Shown piece by piece: positions 22,970 through 35,126 of a DNA stretch of 64,000 nt (position 1 is its first letter; each line of letters begins with the position of its first letter). A program made the position numbers and the translations under genes. The notes under the pieces are model-generated. The model saw nothing but the letters and a program-made list of their open reading frames with translations. It was not told the origin of the DNA and did not search any database. Origin of the DNA: Podospora pseudocomata (taxonomy: Eukaryota > Ascomycota > Sordariomycetes > Sordariales > Podosporaceae); assembly GCF_035222375.1 (NCBI RefSeq), contig NW_026946363.1, positions 3,658,001-3,722,000 of the forward strand. Direction: 5' to 3'.

Positions 22970-25900
22970 GTTGGCCGGGAGTAGCTGAAGGATACCCATC
23001 TTGTCATACTATTGATAAAATTCCGAGCCAATTTATGACAGTGTTATGTGATCCGTGAGGTCGATAAGAACCCATAACCAGGAGTGTTGTCTCAGGCCTA
23101 AGAATTGCGGAGGAAAATGACGATACGCTGCATATGCCGACCTCAAGCTAACGGATGCAGACAGGTGCTAAGACCACTACCTCAGAAGTAAGAAAGTGTC
23201 TCTGGACACGAAGCTGACCGTCAGCCTTGCAGCATCATGTTTTGAACATGCAAGCCGCATGTTTTTTTTCTCGACAACGCGGACACGGAGCGACACATGT
23301 TTCATGAGCGGAGATGTTTATGCTGATGGCTCGGCGATCAACGATCCCCCGGGACCGGCAAATCTTCCTAGCGATAGCATTGACAAGAGTGGGACTGGAG
23401 TTCTGATCAATCTTGACGGCGGCTTTCCTCAGTCCAAAATTAGTCCATGGACGTTTGAGGCTCAGAGCCCATGGGCGTTTTGGGCAGACAGTTTCATATC
23501 ACGAGAAGCTATCCCAGGATGGTGGTAAGATGTTTGCTCATGCTTCACGTAACTACCAACAGCCCAAACAAGTGTTGACAAACCTTGGCGATGGATTTGT
23601 ACAAGCAGCAGGCATCTCGGGCGTTGTCTTACACCGCGGCATGAACACCCAAGTGGGATGCGCTGGCCCCTCCGTCAAGCACTAACGACTCCAGTTCTTG
23701 GAAGCGGCCGGTGAGCTCCGAGTCTTCCAGAACAGAACAAACTGTTGAGCTGGTGAAGCTCTGGGCACCGAGGCTGTTCGTCATCCAGGTCCACGCCAAG
23801 TACTGGATCAACCAATCAGGGCTCACCGTCATCTTAAACACACACGGGCCGTCTAAAATCTTCAAAATACCAAAGTCAACAGCCTTTTTTCGAGCAAATA
23901 AATCGATCTTTCTCAATCCGAATAGCGATTTTATACTATATGCGCTTCTCTCCCAGTTTAAACCGTATTTTTACGTTTAAAACCGATAGAGTTACAACTC
24001 TTGGCCTTCGAAAGTGCGCAAGTGTTTGATGACTTGTTAGTGGGGACCGTCGACCTAGATAACGACCGCCGGGCACCAAGTCCACAGCACATCGAGGAAA
24101 CCCACACGCACGCGCTTCGAGCGGATCCCAAGGAAGCCCAGGCGCTTGGTTCGGCTTTTGGTTGTCAATCTGGAGCTGGCTGACGAACTGACAAGAGAAC
24201 CTGACAGGCTGACTGCAACACTGTCACTGGTGATTGATCGAAGAGAACCGAACCATCAGCCGCGCGGTCGGGCGCGCATCTCACACAGCAGCAGCAGGTG
24301 CGGAGTGTTGAAGAAGTCCCCTGTGCTCAGGAAGTTTCATCGAGAATGGAAGGGGAATAGAGAACATTGGACCAATCATATGGCATGAATCAACATCTTA
24401 GCTTCGTTTCAAATGCAGGAACGGGGTTGATCTTCAGGGCTCGAGTGGAGGGACACCAGTGCCATGCCCTGGCGCAAAAGAAATGTTCGGAGTGAGGTTT
24501 TTCACCCCTGATACAGAAGAGAACCCACGGACGGTGATGCGCCTTGGACCAATCAGCACTTGAAGATGGACTGCGGGATGCGCAAAACCCCCCGAGCACA
24601 TCACGCATCCCTCTGTTGCTTTTTGCTCCTTCAGAGTTGGCCTCGGAAACAAGAATCGACTGTTTTTGCTACATTGCTGTAGAAGTAGCACCAGAGTGTG
24701 CTATTTTGGAACAGCGTGGACGGGCGGCCTGCAAGGACAACTGTCAAACACGCATTTCTGTAACTGTGGTTGATGGATGGGGGAGAATCCAACATGCAGG
24801 AACAAGCGACCCCGCGCAGGAGCAAACTGAGATGACCCTTGTCCCGGGCCCTTCATCGCCCAATCAAAGCGGGCCGCGATGCCAGCGTCAAGTGACTTGC
24901 AGCAACGCCAACCAGAACTGGTAACTGGCATCTTGTCGCTTCGACTGGCCTCAACGGTCTTGATTATCCCTCGTTTTCTTTTGATCGGGGCTCAACATTC
25001 AAACATACGCATGAATTCTCGCGGGAAGCGTACACAACAGCGGGAAACCGTTCATATATTGATTGGGGCATGTCGTCCTCCTTTGCCACGGTCCGGAGCA
25101 TCGAGCTCAGAAAGGGGATGCACACTCCGGTCACCATGAGGTCAATCGAACCAATGGCATCCCAGGGCAGCCCTCCAAGCAGGGATCAGGTTTTAACCTT
25201 GGGCGGCGGGCTTGTGCAGTCTCCCCTTGCTGGGAAACGGCGCGCGACCAGCAGGCCAACCCAGCAAATCACCGGCCGTCCTAAATTCAGGATGTCACGG
25301 TCTCTTCTGCTCCGTACACTCTGCCGGCCCGGTCGAGAGGGCGAGTAGAGGCTTTTTCCACTGGGTGTGAAGAAGTGCCAACTGCCACTCTGAGCTGTCT
25401 GGCCGGGAGGGGAACCGGGAAAGAGCGCATTGGTATTGCTACGCAGAGGGTGACATAATCTCCTGCGTGATCCATCGTACTGGTACTTTGTGATCTGCAA
25501 TGCGCAAGCAAAAAAAGCATTGCGCCACTCCCCCGTGCCCGTTTCCCCATGGGTTTGCCCTCACCTTCGATGTGCCGCTCGCGGCTCGTCCTTTATTGTT
25601 GTGCCTCCCCCCTCCAGGCTCACACCCTGCTTTTCTACTTTCAGTCATTCTGTAGACCCTTTGCGTCCCATCGCTCCTTGACGGACCAAAAAACTTTGAC
25701 ATCCTCAGAGATCCCCATCGCCGGCTCGCTTGGATACTCGAGGACACTTACACATTCCTTTTTTTACAAGACATTTCTTGCAGGACATTCATCCATCGCC
25801 CAACTCGCGCCGGTACACATCGCCCCCGAGATATTTCACTTCAGTTCTATACACTCCCTCGACGACATCACACAAAGGCCCAGGTCAGTCTGTCGTTACT

Positions 25901-26588
25901 TACCCAACATCACACGTGGACAACAAACACATTGCGTCGCCCTGCCTTTGTTGAAAACTTGAAGCCCCATCGAGGAGCCACGTTCCTTCTCGACTTGTTC
26001 TATTCAAACACGGCCTGGATCGCCGATTCTCCATTGTGCTGGATATAGCTACAACTTCCTTGTCAGGACACATCCACCTAGGATTTTCAGGTGTTTTGAT
26101 CTCTACTCTGACCCGAAACCGCCCATTTCGCCGTGTATCGTCACCCGGACTCACTTCGGCTGCTTTGATAGGGTCACGGAGCCGAGCGTTGTAACCCTGG
26201 GATAGGAAGTTTGCAGAGAAAAACGGGCACAAGCTCTTCCCGGCGCAACGTCACACGCAAAACCGAATCACAAGACCATCTATCATTTGAGACCTCGTTC
26301 GCAAAACCACGCAATTGTTCAGGGAAGAGAGTTGTTAGGATCTGGAAGCGGGGCGTCTCTTCTCATCTTTCATTCCATCACTCAAAGCCTTTCTGCCACG
26401 AGCTTTACCCCTCAGGGCAGAAAGTCAAGTTTGACTCCTGGTCTTCGCCATTACCTACTATTTTTAGCCACCTGTCTGGTTGCTCTGAGTACGTTTATCT
26501 AGCTTGTTGAAGCCGAAGCAGGAAGGTGTCTAATATCGATCGATATAGATCGTTTTTCAGCTGAACAATCCCCTACACAACCGGCAAG
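22970..26588. other. 3.6-kb gene-free stretch and long leader
   Basis: No supported gene. An AT-rich block at about 23,860-24,000 contains a strong inverted repeat (listed separately). From about 25,540 to 26,588 the sequence is pyrimidine-rich with CA-rich segments, typical of a long fungal promoter and 5' leader for the gene at 26589. Confidence 0.45.
23957..23981. repeat. short AT-rich inverted repeat
   Basis: Arms TTTAAA-C-CGTA and TACG-TTTAAA surround a short T-rich loop, giving a ten-pair stem with one bulged C. It sits in the only clearly AT-rich block of the spacer downstream of pwp1. Confidence 0.7.
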
Positions 26589-27563
26589 ATGTCTATCGCC
26601 AGGGCCTTCACGACCCGGCGGGTCAAGCAAAGCCTCCAGACATCTGACCTCAACGGTTCGCCACAACAGAGGAGTCTAAAGGGGTCGCTGGGATCTATTC
26701 GGCACAAGATCTCCAGTCCTGTCGAGCTGATTCACACCACCAACATGCTTTCTTATAACGCCCCAGATCTTCATCCTCTATCAGCCTCGTCGACAGGCTC
26801 GCACAGCAGATCTGATGACGATATGTCCGACAGTGCGCTCACCAACGGAACCACACCACCTACTAGCCCCGATGTTGAATCATCGCCAAAGAGGACGATG
26901 CAAAAGAGGGTGATGTCGCCAGAACCGAATCATCTCTCCGCTTACTTTACAGCCCCCGGTCAACCAATCGAGAAGCCATCCCTTCAAAAGGCAGCACCCA
27001 TCATCCCACAACGGGCACACTCTCACTCCAAAAAGTCGCCAGCTGAGGTTGCCCGGCAAAGGTCAGCTTCTGGAGTATCACAACGTTCACAAGCATCAAC
27101 AAACGCCAGCTACACTTTCTCTCGGTCCTCCTCCACCAGCACAGCCACCACCGCTACCTCGCAGAGTTCACTTCCCTTACACATGCAGCAGCACAAGTCA
27201 AAGAATTCAGCTGCCGCCGCCGCCGCCGCTGCTGACTTTGTCCGGATGGCCGCGCCACCTCTCACACACCGATATTACCCAGCACAACCACAACCCCAGC
27301 GACAACATAGAAAGGAGGTTTCCGTCTCTCAACATCCGTTCGGCCAGGAGCTCGCCCAGGTGTCGGAGATTGCGGAGGAGTATGGCCTCAAGGAGCAGAT
27401 GAACGTGGTGGACGTGGAAGAGAAGGAGATGGTGGCCAAGGGGCTCAAAAAGTTCAATGCGAATGACTACCTGGGGGAGATTCAGGGGATGTTTGCCAAC
27501 TTTTTTGGGGACGAGTCTGAGCCTGCGGTGCCAGCCAGCATGGCGGCTGCAGCTTGGATTTGA
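26589..27563 (+). CDS. conserved-looking fungal protein of unknown function
   Basis: A single exon encodes 324 aa. I do not recognise a named domain. The N-terminus is basic (MSIARAFTTRRVKQSLQ), followed by RHKISSPVELIHTTNMLSYNAPDL. A long Ser/Thr/Pro-rich and presumably disordered middle includes SPxx motifs and an Ala run (about 27210-27232). The C-terminal 65 residues are different: they are charged, predicted helical and look constrained (EIAEEYGLKEQMNVVDVEEK, then KGLKKFNANDYLGEIQGMF). The N- and C-terminal blocks are the likely functional parts. There is no signal peptide or membrane helix. The ATG at 26589 follows CAAG and is the first in frame after stops. A very long leader precedes it, which suggests regulated translation. 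Confidence 0.78.
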   Translation: MSIARAFTTRRVKQSLQTSDLNGSPQQRSLKGSLGSIRHKISSPVELIHTTNMLSYNAPDLHPLSASSTGSHSRSDDDMSDSALTNGTTPPTSPDVESSPKRTMQKRVMSPEPNHLSAYFTAPGQPIEKPSLQKAAPIIPQRAHSHSKKSPAEVARQRSASGVSQRSQASTNASYTFSRSSSTSTATTATSQSSLPLHMQQHKSKNSAAAAAAAADFVRMAAPPLTHRYYPAQPQPQRQHRKEVSVSQHPFGQELAQVSEIAEEYGLKEQMNVVDVEEKEMVAKGLKKFNANDYLGEIQGMFANFFGDESEPAVPASMAAAAWI

Positions 27564-29409
27564 GGCCACATCTTTCGATTTTGGACAAAGCTTCTTCTCT
27601 CTTGTGTACATATTTTTGTCGCTTTCTTGTAGCCATTGAGGCTGTGCCTACTACGCCTGTAGGGAATAGGGAAACTGGGAATACCAATGGTTGGTTGGGT
27701 TTGGGGTGGGAAAATTTGGGGTTTTGGCATTGGACCAAAACTTGAAGAGGGGCTCGTTGTCTTGAGTAGGGGCAGTGTACATATCGGGGAGGCAAGGGGT
27801 TGATTTCCTTCTTTGGTTTTTTGGAAAGATTTACATCATCACAGGAGAGGTGGACTATATCTTTATTCCTTCTCTTAAAAGATGTAGTTGAGTTGGTCGG
27901 TTTGGTTTGGCTTTTGGCTGTTGGAAGTTTTTGCTATTGAGATTCCCCCTATATTTTTCTTCACTTTGGTTCTAGTGGTAGGAGAAACGAGAATGGTTGT
28001 GGATGTTGAATATTATATCCATTTGGAAGAGGTTTTTTGTTATTGCCTTGCATAAGGTGTTTGCTTGGTGAGGTGAGATAAGGTATGCGTAAGTTTGTCG
28101 CAGGCTGGGTTGGGCCGGCCGGGGAGGATGATGACCCGACCGATGTCTGCCGCCACCACCTACCATCCCAGGATGAACGGGCTGGCCTTGTCGCTCGGTC
28201 AAGGAATTTGGTTGACCGAGGGGATATCAAAATAGAAGAATGGGAGTACCCGTCGGGTCGGGTATGCACACACAAACTTCTTCTAGATGCATCGGGGAGC
28301 GTGGTGGCTGGCTGGTTGGATTTGTGGCTGGATGAGGGATGTTGTGTAAGTCTGGGAGAGGGGATGATCTATCGCGAGAATTCTGCATGCAAGACGGGGG
28401 AAATGGTAGAAATAGTATGTAGGGTGGTGGGAACGTTGTGAGGAGGATGGGGAGAGGTTGTTATCCGATCCGATCGGAGCCGATCATCAGTGGTTGTGAT
28501 ATTGTTGTTGACTACCTTGGACATGGCACAGCATGCTCTAGTTGGTGTTGGCAGGCGGGTGGCCCTTCACACTGCAGAGGGTAAGTCTGAAAGGGCGGCT
28601 TGCAGAGGGCTGAAACTCGGATTGTCGATGGCATGTGCGGTTGATGAGAGACGGGCAGTGGTGGGTCTATGCCCTTGGTGTCCCGATGTGGAGGCATCAG
28701 ATCATTTTGTGTTACTATGATGATCTCCTGTCACGTACGCCTCGTTGATGATCGTTTCAGGAGCGGTAATCCCCTTCTGTTGTCTTGAGTGAAGTTATCG
28801 CCTGAAAAGCCACTGGAAGTGAACCCAATCTCAAGTCCGATCTTGGACATATCTCATGACCGCCCTACCGCTTCAGCCCACCTGTACAAGCAGCCCGGGA
28901 TGGAGGTTGACCAAAAAGTTCGATCATGTCGATCACCCGTTACCCGTGCCGCTTGCCGGCCTCGGGTCGGGGTAGTGGGCTCCGGATTGAGGTGGGGCTA
29001 GCCGTCGTGGCTGGTAGACCCGCCGTGCCTCCCCGGAAATGAGTGGGGCCGACCGGCCGGTGTTTATGACCCGGACCGGGCTGCCGGGTCGGTGTTTGTC
29101 AACTGTGGTGTTGGGACCGTGGTAGTTTGTTGACCTGATATTTGACCGTGGGATTTTGGAGGTGGAGCTGAGTAGTTGTCAACACTACCATAGGTGTTGA
29201 TCATCACCGCGGTCTTGACAGAATGAACTTGAAGGTTGGAAGTTGTCGGTGGACCCTAACCCTGAAGTTAAATCTCTCGCCTGGAGCGAGCGCTAACTGG
29301 GTTAGGGTTATTCTCTGATAAGATAGGCTTGGCAATGCACCTTGCTGGACAAGCAGCTTTCGCCGCGCAACCACACCATTGCATCACACTAGGTAATCAT
29401 CAAATCATC
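27564..29409. other. intergenic stretch ending in the Tls1-family promoter
   Basis: No supported gene. The left half is T- and G-rich 3' flank. The part from about 28,900 to 29,100 is GC-rich. The last 160 bp hold the telomere-repeat palindrome and two GATA motifs (TGATAAGATAGG at about 29315), just before the start codon at 29410. Confidence 0.45.
29253..29308. promoter_or_regulatory. telomere-repeat imperfect palindrome
   Basis: ACCCTAACCC (29253-29262) is the exact reverse complement of GGGTTAGGGT (29299-29308). Inside, AGTTA (29266-29270) pairs with TAACT (29294-29298) and CTCGC (29276-29280) pairs with GCGAG (29286-29290) around a CTGGA loop. All three arm pairs are nearly co-centred, giving about 20 pairs in 56 nt. 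The outer arms are 1.5 units of the TTAGGG telomere repeat, and such teloboxes bind Myb-type telomere factors in fungi. The element lies 101 bp before the Tls1-family start codon. Confidence 0.85.
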
Positions 29410-30651
29410 ATGGCAACAAGAAGCCCCGAAGCTACGTCCGAACCGCAAATCGTCTTCAAGGCCGGGAAAAAGAGAAAAGCGTACCGCCAACGAGTCGAAG
29501 AACCTGAAAGCGCGAACGCTGATAGCCAGCATGCGATCGAGCCAACCCCAGAAAACCCCCCAGCGGTAGCAGGCAATGGCGCGCAAACAACAGCTGCTGA
29601 ACAGGACGAAGAGAAAGGCCTCTCTGTCGCCGAGGTACTCAGATTACGAAACTCGCGAAAGCACAAGTTCGGCGGCGTTGGCTTCCGCGCAACGCCCGGA
29701 CAGTCGACACATGGCGATGACGATGGCAGCGTCCCCGAGGAGCAAAGCCTGGTTCTCCACGGCAGTGCCGAGACGGAAGCAGAACCCTTCGGCGGAATCA
29801 CACAACGGTTCGCGCCCCAGACAGGTCTGGCTGGCGATCTAGTCAACAAGCATATGTGAGTCTCCCTTTTGGATACACCGAGCGACCCAGAGGCTGATCA
29901 AGCAAGGGAGGAATATGTAGAATCTGCATTGGCTAGACGAAAGCGGCAGGCCGCGGAGCTCACAGTACAGCAAGAAAGTCTCGATGCTGGCGCATCATCA
30001 GCAAATACGGCCAACTCAGATCCGAGCACTTTGCCTTTCAGTGGCCCACAGGTGGATTCGCAGCGAGCTTTACAAGGCAAGCTTATGGAGATTGACCTGG
30101 GTGATGAAGCTCGCGAGCGCAACATCGAGATGACGGAGCGCGCTCGAAAGCGATTACAAGGGCAGATCGACGAGGAAGATGAGAATGAGGGCCGAAGGAA
30201 GACCCGCCTTGGCCCAGATGGGAAGCCATGGCGTGGCCGGAGGCGCAGAGGAAGCGAAGATATCAAGCGAGACCAGCTCGTGGAGGAGTTTTTGAGCGAG
30301 AACAAGCGTAAGTGGACTATGAACTCACACTTTCAGCCTGTAAGGATTTTAGCTAACCTCCTCGCAGTCGATATCTACGATGTACCTTCGGCAGAAACTC
30401 CCAGTGCGGCTGACCTGGGAGACGGAGATGAATACGCAGCAGATGATCGCATCGCTGAAGAATTCCGCCGTGATTTCATGGACGCCATGGCACAGAGACA
30501 CCGGAAGAAACGAGTAGCTCAGCCCGCTGCTAAGCCTGGCGCCAGCCGAACAGAAGAGGTCCTCAAAGGGCCGAAGTTGGGTGGCAGTCGAAACGCAAGA
30601 GCAGCCATGCGGGAGATATTACTCAAAGAGCAGGCCACGAAGCGAAGGTGA
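29410..30651 (+). CDS. tls1: Tls1/C9orf78 (Hep59) family splicing protein
   Basis: Three exons (29410-29855, 29907-30307, 30368-30651) encode 376 aa. The protein is highly charged and largely helical/disordered. The family signatures are SVAEVLRLRNSRKHKFGGVGF near residue 80, GGITQRFAPQTGLAGDLVNKHM joined by splicing to EEYVESALARRKR, and the C-terminal RNARAAMREILLKEQATKRR. Human C9orf78 is a spliceosome component. Fission yeast Tls1 affects splicing of telomere-protein transcripts and telomeric silencing. The first intron (51 nt) is required because the frame stops at once without it. The second (60 nt, 30308-30367; GTAAGT, GCTAAC, CAG) is 3n and stop-free. The telomere-repeat palindrome lies just upstream. 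Confidence 0.9.
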
Positions 30652-32337
30652 AATGTGTTTCTCTAGGCGCGCAGCCTTGCAGGAGGATGAGGCTTGGGGT
30701 CTTGAGGAATGCATTTGCGAAGTCGAGGCTCAAGACTCTCGCACTTAAGCAAAATTTTCGGATTTCCTCCGTTTCGGGCCAATACACCACTAAATGCTGA
30801 CAGCGCTATGGTACCCTGATAGCCAGGAGTTTTCTTACTCACACAGCGCTTTTAAAAATACATGCGATGCTCAAGATTATCGGTGTAAGTTGGCTTGGGA
30901 GCTGAATTCCATATAGGCAGGACAATTGATTAATCCACCACGTGTTTTCTGCAATCAAGAGTCACCGAACAGCTCTAGACTTTCTAGATCAGGATATGTT
31001 TGAAATCGGCCAAGGCCATGCCAGGCGATTATACTACTAACGCATTTCAGGATCATCGGCCCCCATTCGTTGGAGTCGCTCTCATTTGACAGTATCAGCG
31101 GCAAGACGCAGCTCAGCCCCATGCTTGCTGACACCCCGCCGCCCCCCGCCTTGGGCTGCAGGGAAATAAGAGAAGAGACAGAGAAAAATGATTCCACGAA
31201 CTGCCTGGAAACGTGTGATTGGAGTGGCGTGGATTTCCCTCTTGGTTACGAGCAAACTCGCACTGTCACACAGCTTCTCAAACACAGCTTACACCACAGG
31301 CGGAGTATCACCTCAGAAACTTGCTATTCGTCTTATCAGTCTGGGTCACTGTTTTCTTACTCAGTCACTGTATGCACGCGGTGTAAGTCAGGGTGTCAGC
31401 GGGAACCGTCCCACTCCAAAGTATGGATCATCGCGTTGCTATATTGGGCTTTCTTGTCAAAAATGGGTCACTATCGGCTGGGTAAGCGATTGGCCAGCTG
31501 CAGCTTGATCAAGGCAATTTAGGTGTATCGTTGCAACCACAAATCTGTCTCTTTGCATTCTTTTCTAGTGGTTATGTACGAAAAAGTCTGGTGAATGCGA
31601 CGTCAACGACGGGGAGAGAGATATTGGAGTGTTGCCACAGTAGGAGAGGAGGCGAAGGGACTTGGTTTGGTTGAACGGACAGAGTTGCACCGTTGCGGCG
31701 TCACTTTTTCGTTTCACACAGCAAGTTTAGTTAAAGTGGTGGTGTGCTTGTTGCCTTTGGATTTTCGAGGAGGGGGAGGGGGAAGGAGGATCTCTCAATC
31801 TGATAGGAGCAAGTCACTCAGAAACCGGCACAGTGCGGTTCTTCTTTTGAGGCATATCGATGGATCGGTGGTTGAGTGGGACGCTCAAACCGAAAAGGGC
31901 GTTTTCTGGTTGGTGAAAAAAAACCATCTTTTTGTCTGCGCCTCTCAGCCCTTTGGCTATGCACAGGGGGGGTGGTTGGACTGCGCGCAATCCTTTCCAT
32001 CTTTCTCAACTGGGGGGTCACAAGAGAGAGAGGGAGCGCTTGGGCGGTTTGGGTCTGGCTCGGGGCTTTGTGTGGGATTGGTGCTTACTCGGAGCCTTGC
32101 ACAATCTCTCTCTGTCTGGCAGCACGGCTTACCTCTTTTTTACTCTTTTCAACGAAAGTGAATTGACGACAGCATCAATTACGCATCGGAATTTGGTGCC
32201 CAGAAGACGCGCGGGCGGACAACCGAACTCGACGACGACGATATCGGCCATGAGATTGTCAACTTGAAAGGGACGATTGACTCGGGTATCACGAACGGCA
32301 AACTATTCTGGACGAGTCCAGGAACCGACAAAGGATA
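30652..32337. other. gene-free stretch upstream of the single-TM protein
   Basis: Open frames up to 188 codons occur (for example 31595-32161), but they overlap others, are rich in Arg/Gly/Ser and show no domain. I treat the region as 3' flank plus promoter and leader of the gene at 32338. Confidence 0.4.
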
Positions 32338-33847
32338 ATGAGGATATCGGTGAGCCGGGCCTGGATGGCCGTCACATACATGGTTCTTGGATTAGCGAAT
32401 GGGCATGATCGTGGGCAAGATGCCGCTTCACCTATAAATACTGGAGTTGGGAAAGTCAATGAATCTGTGCTCTTCGACCCCTTGAAATTCAACGGCAATT
32501 ATAACCATGAGGCGGCCATATTCTTGGTCAAAGGGAGTATGCCTGGGACCACTTTCACCTGGAGGAGTCAAAACTACGAGGTTGTCAAAAAGATCGCGCT
32601 CTGGCAAAGTAGCGAGGACAACAACGCCATGAGTGGTATGAGCCCACCACAGGAGATTACTTTTGTGGCAGTCGTATACGAGAACCCCCCAGAACAGCCG
32701 TCCGGACAGTTTCCTGAGGTGACAACGTCAACAAACACGCTCAACCTTATGATGAAGCCCACAGTTCCATCACCAACGCCTGGGGCCCCAGGTGTGAGAC
32801 GACGCCAACCTCCCAAGTCCGATGGTTGCAGCAAATTAATTTCAGGTATGTGCTGCCACCTGTTACTGATCCAGGTGGGAAATGATATTAAGAATGGATA
32901 TAGCCCGACAGAACGGCCCTGGCGGTTCCCTCATGTTTGACCCGAATGAGCTTAGAGCAAAGTGTGACAAGGTGTTCAAGCCAGGTTTTCCACTCTACTT
33001 TGTGGCTAGTTGGGTGGACAATGGTCAATACCGCAAGAGTTATAGCAGAGCCTTTACAGTGGTTTACCATGAAGAGGGATATGCGGTCGCCTCCACCAAC
33101 CCTCTATTCAAAGATACAAACCCTTATATTCAGATGGGAAGCGATGACGGGACTGATGTACCAGAAGCCCCTTCGGCAACCTCAACCCCTCTGGGTGGCG
33201 GCTCCATACCGACCAACGGAGACCCAGCCGCCTTGAGCCCAGCCCCAAAGAGTGGACTTGAGCTGGGAGCCATCATCGGCATCGCCGTCGGCTGCGGTCT
33301 AGCAGGTCTCCTCGCCGTCCTAGGAATCATCTGGTTCGTCGTCCGCCGCCGCCAACAAAAGCAGAGCCTCCACCCCACCGGCTCCTTCAACTCTGACCAC
33401 CGCGGCGACGACCTCATGGTCGAGAAAGAAGCCCACACCGGCGTCGACGTAGACGCCTCACCAAACTCGCCTTACTCCGACGACGGTCACCCCAACGGCA
33501 CCTACCCAACAGGCACCGCCGTCACAACAATAGCCGCGCCAGCAGCGGCAGCTCCTCCTCACCTTCAAGACCAATCCCGTTCTTACACACCATACTCTGA
33601 CCGAGCAGGAGCCGCAGCCGGAATTACCACCACCACACCAAGCATCCGAACGGAATCTCTTGCCCACAACGACGACGGGGCCCGTGCCAACGTTCCCAGC
33701 CCAATACCAGGGCGGGCGACACCACGGGGTCTAACCACACCATACGCCCACTTGGTAGAGGAAGGAATGACGGAGGATGAAATCAGGAGGTTGGAAGAGG
33801 AGGAAAGGCAGCTGGACGCTGCGATTGAACAAGCAGGGAGACGATAA
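32338..33847 (+). CDS. secreted-type single-pass membrane protein, unknown function
   Basis: Two exons (32338-32845 and 32904-33847; 58-nt intron, GTATGT...TAG) encode 483 aa. The N-terminus looks like a signal peptide (AWMAVTYMVLGLANG). An extracellular domain of about 260 residues follows, with the segments HEAAIFLVKGSMPGTTFTW and PLYFVASWVDNGQYRKSYSR. After a Pro/Ser/Thr linker comes one membrane helix at about residues 287-312 (IIGIAVGCGLAGLLAVLGIIWFVV split by small residues) and a basic stop-transfer RRRQQK. The cytoplasmic tail is long, low in complexity and ends in an acidic helix (MTEDEIRRLEEEERQLDAAI). The layout resembles fungal wall-sensor or adhesion-like receptors (signal, ectodomain, TM, tail), but there is no WSC or Cys-rich motif, so I do not assign a function. 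Confidence 0.82.
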
Positions 33848-34429
33848 AGAAACAAGACGGAGAAAGGGAAAGGGCGCCAGCGGCGTTAAAGGTTGCATGA
33901 TATCGAATTAGCCAGTCTCGTATTGATTTTTCTGTCCCAACTTCACCTCTGCAGTCGTTCTGGCATAAAACTTGGGACCACAGTATCATTGAACATGGTG
34001 CGAAAACAGGGGTTTGGGGGTGTGTTTTGCATAGCATCGCGCGTCATTCGTTCAAAGAGACTTGTGAGAGATCATTATCCATTATCAGTCAGGTCGAACT
34101 ATGACAAACCATATGTCTTCTTTCAAAGTATGATACTCTGTGGCTCTCCATCACAACTACCAAATTACATAACCTCGATAACTCTGATGCTGAGTTTCAA
34201 ACAACATGATTCCATTTTCCTCCGCCCGGCCCAGAAGCTAGATACGCTCCCAACCTGAACTTTATAATACCGAAAGAAACATAACAAAACGGCCATGCTA
34301 GCCCAAGTTTCCTCAAAAACGCCAATGCCTACGCCCCTGTAATCATACACTTCCCGTATCCCAAACTTGTAAGATGGCTTCCTATACTAAACCCCCTTCT
34401 CTTGAACCACCCCCACCCAACATAACCCA
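33848..34429. other. 3' spacer between converging genes
   Basis: The single-TM protein gene and TVP23 end toward each other here. The sequence is AT-richer than the flanks and has no supported gene; it should contain both 3' UTRs. Confidence 0.45.
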
Positions 34430-35126
34430 TCATCTCGTAAAGAACCTCCCCACCATATTACTCGCAATGCTCCCGGCCAAATTCCCACCATTAAACGCGC
34501 TCCCCGCAATATTCGACGCCTGGCTAAACTTGTCGCACCTCGAAAAAGCAAGTGAGTTCGTGATCGTCAACACAAGCGCAATAGCTACCACCAAACCGTC
34601 AGCACCTTCCACTCCCTCAACCACTCGTTACCCAAGGTTATACTCACCGACAAGCGGCAACCAAATAAACTTGAAACTAAACACCGCCACCACCGCCAGC
34701 GCGATCCAAAACAGCGGCTGGGCGTAAATCGCAATCCAAAAGAACCTACTGTCCGTCGCGTTGATCACCTTTGTCCCCGGCTCGCTGCTCTCAAACACCC
34801 AGTGGGAGTCCCCAGTCGACGGGTCGACTTCGTTCCACCAGCGGAGGCCGACCAGGCGGCGGCCGGCGATGTTTTTGAGGTAGTAAAAGTCGGCGGCGAG
34901 GAGGAGGATGGTGATGATGAAGATCATGACGAGGTTGTCGGTGAAGAGGAGGCCGAAGAGGTAGACTAGTAAGCTCGCTGGGGGAAGGGAATCAGTGAAT
35001 GCGACGGGGTTGGTAGGAAGAGGGGAAAAACTTACAGACTCGGAAGCCTAGGAATGTGAGGAGGGTTATTGGGTGGGAGGATAATCGCCAGCTCAGGGAG
35101 CCTGGCGCTGGTTGGGGTTGTTCCAT
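34430..35126 (-). CDS. tvp23: Golgi membrane protein TVP23
   Basis: Three exons (35126-35036, 34977-34648, 34584-34430) encode 191 aa. TVP23 (DUF846) is a late-Golgi tetraspanning protein linked to Golgi-to-endosome traffic in yeast. Visible family features are [15 protein letters not shown], a second hydrophobic segment ([20 protein letters not shown]), the signature [14 protein letters not shown], and a hydrophobic pair ([19 protein letters not shown] and [18 protein letters not shown]). The tail has [11 protein letters not shown] and a Gly/Ala/Asn-rich end. Splicing restores FRVSSLLVY and PLVAIALV, both conserved. The introns are 58 and 63 nt with GTAAGT/CAG and GTGAGT/TAG. It diverges from the CitE-like gene. 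Confidence 0.94.

Noticed and set aside
28085-28441. 118-codon open frame on the plus strand
   Set aside because: No domain, and it lies in sequence with the composition of a 3' flank or promoter.
31595-32161. 188-codon open frame on the plus strand
   Set aside because: Composition is Arg/Gly/Ser-heavy without domain, several other frames are open over the same bases, and it lies in the leader of the next gene.
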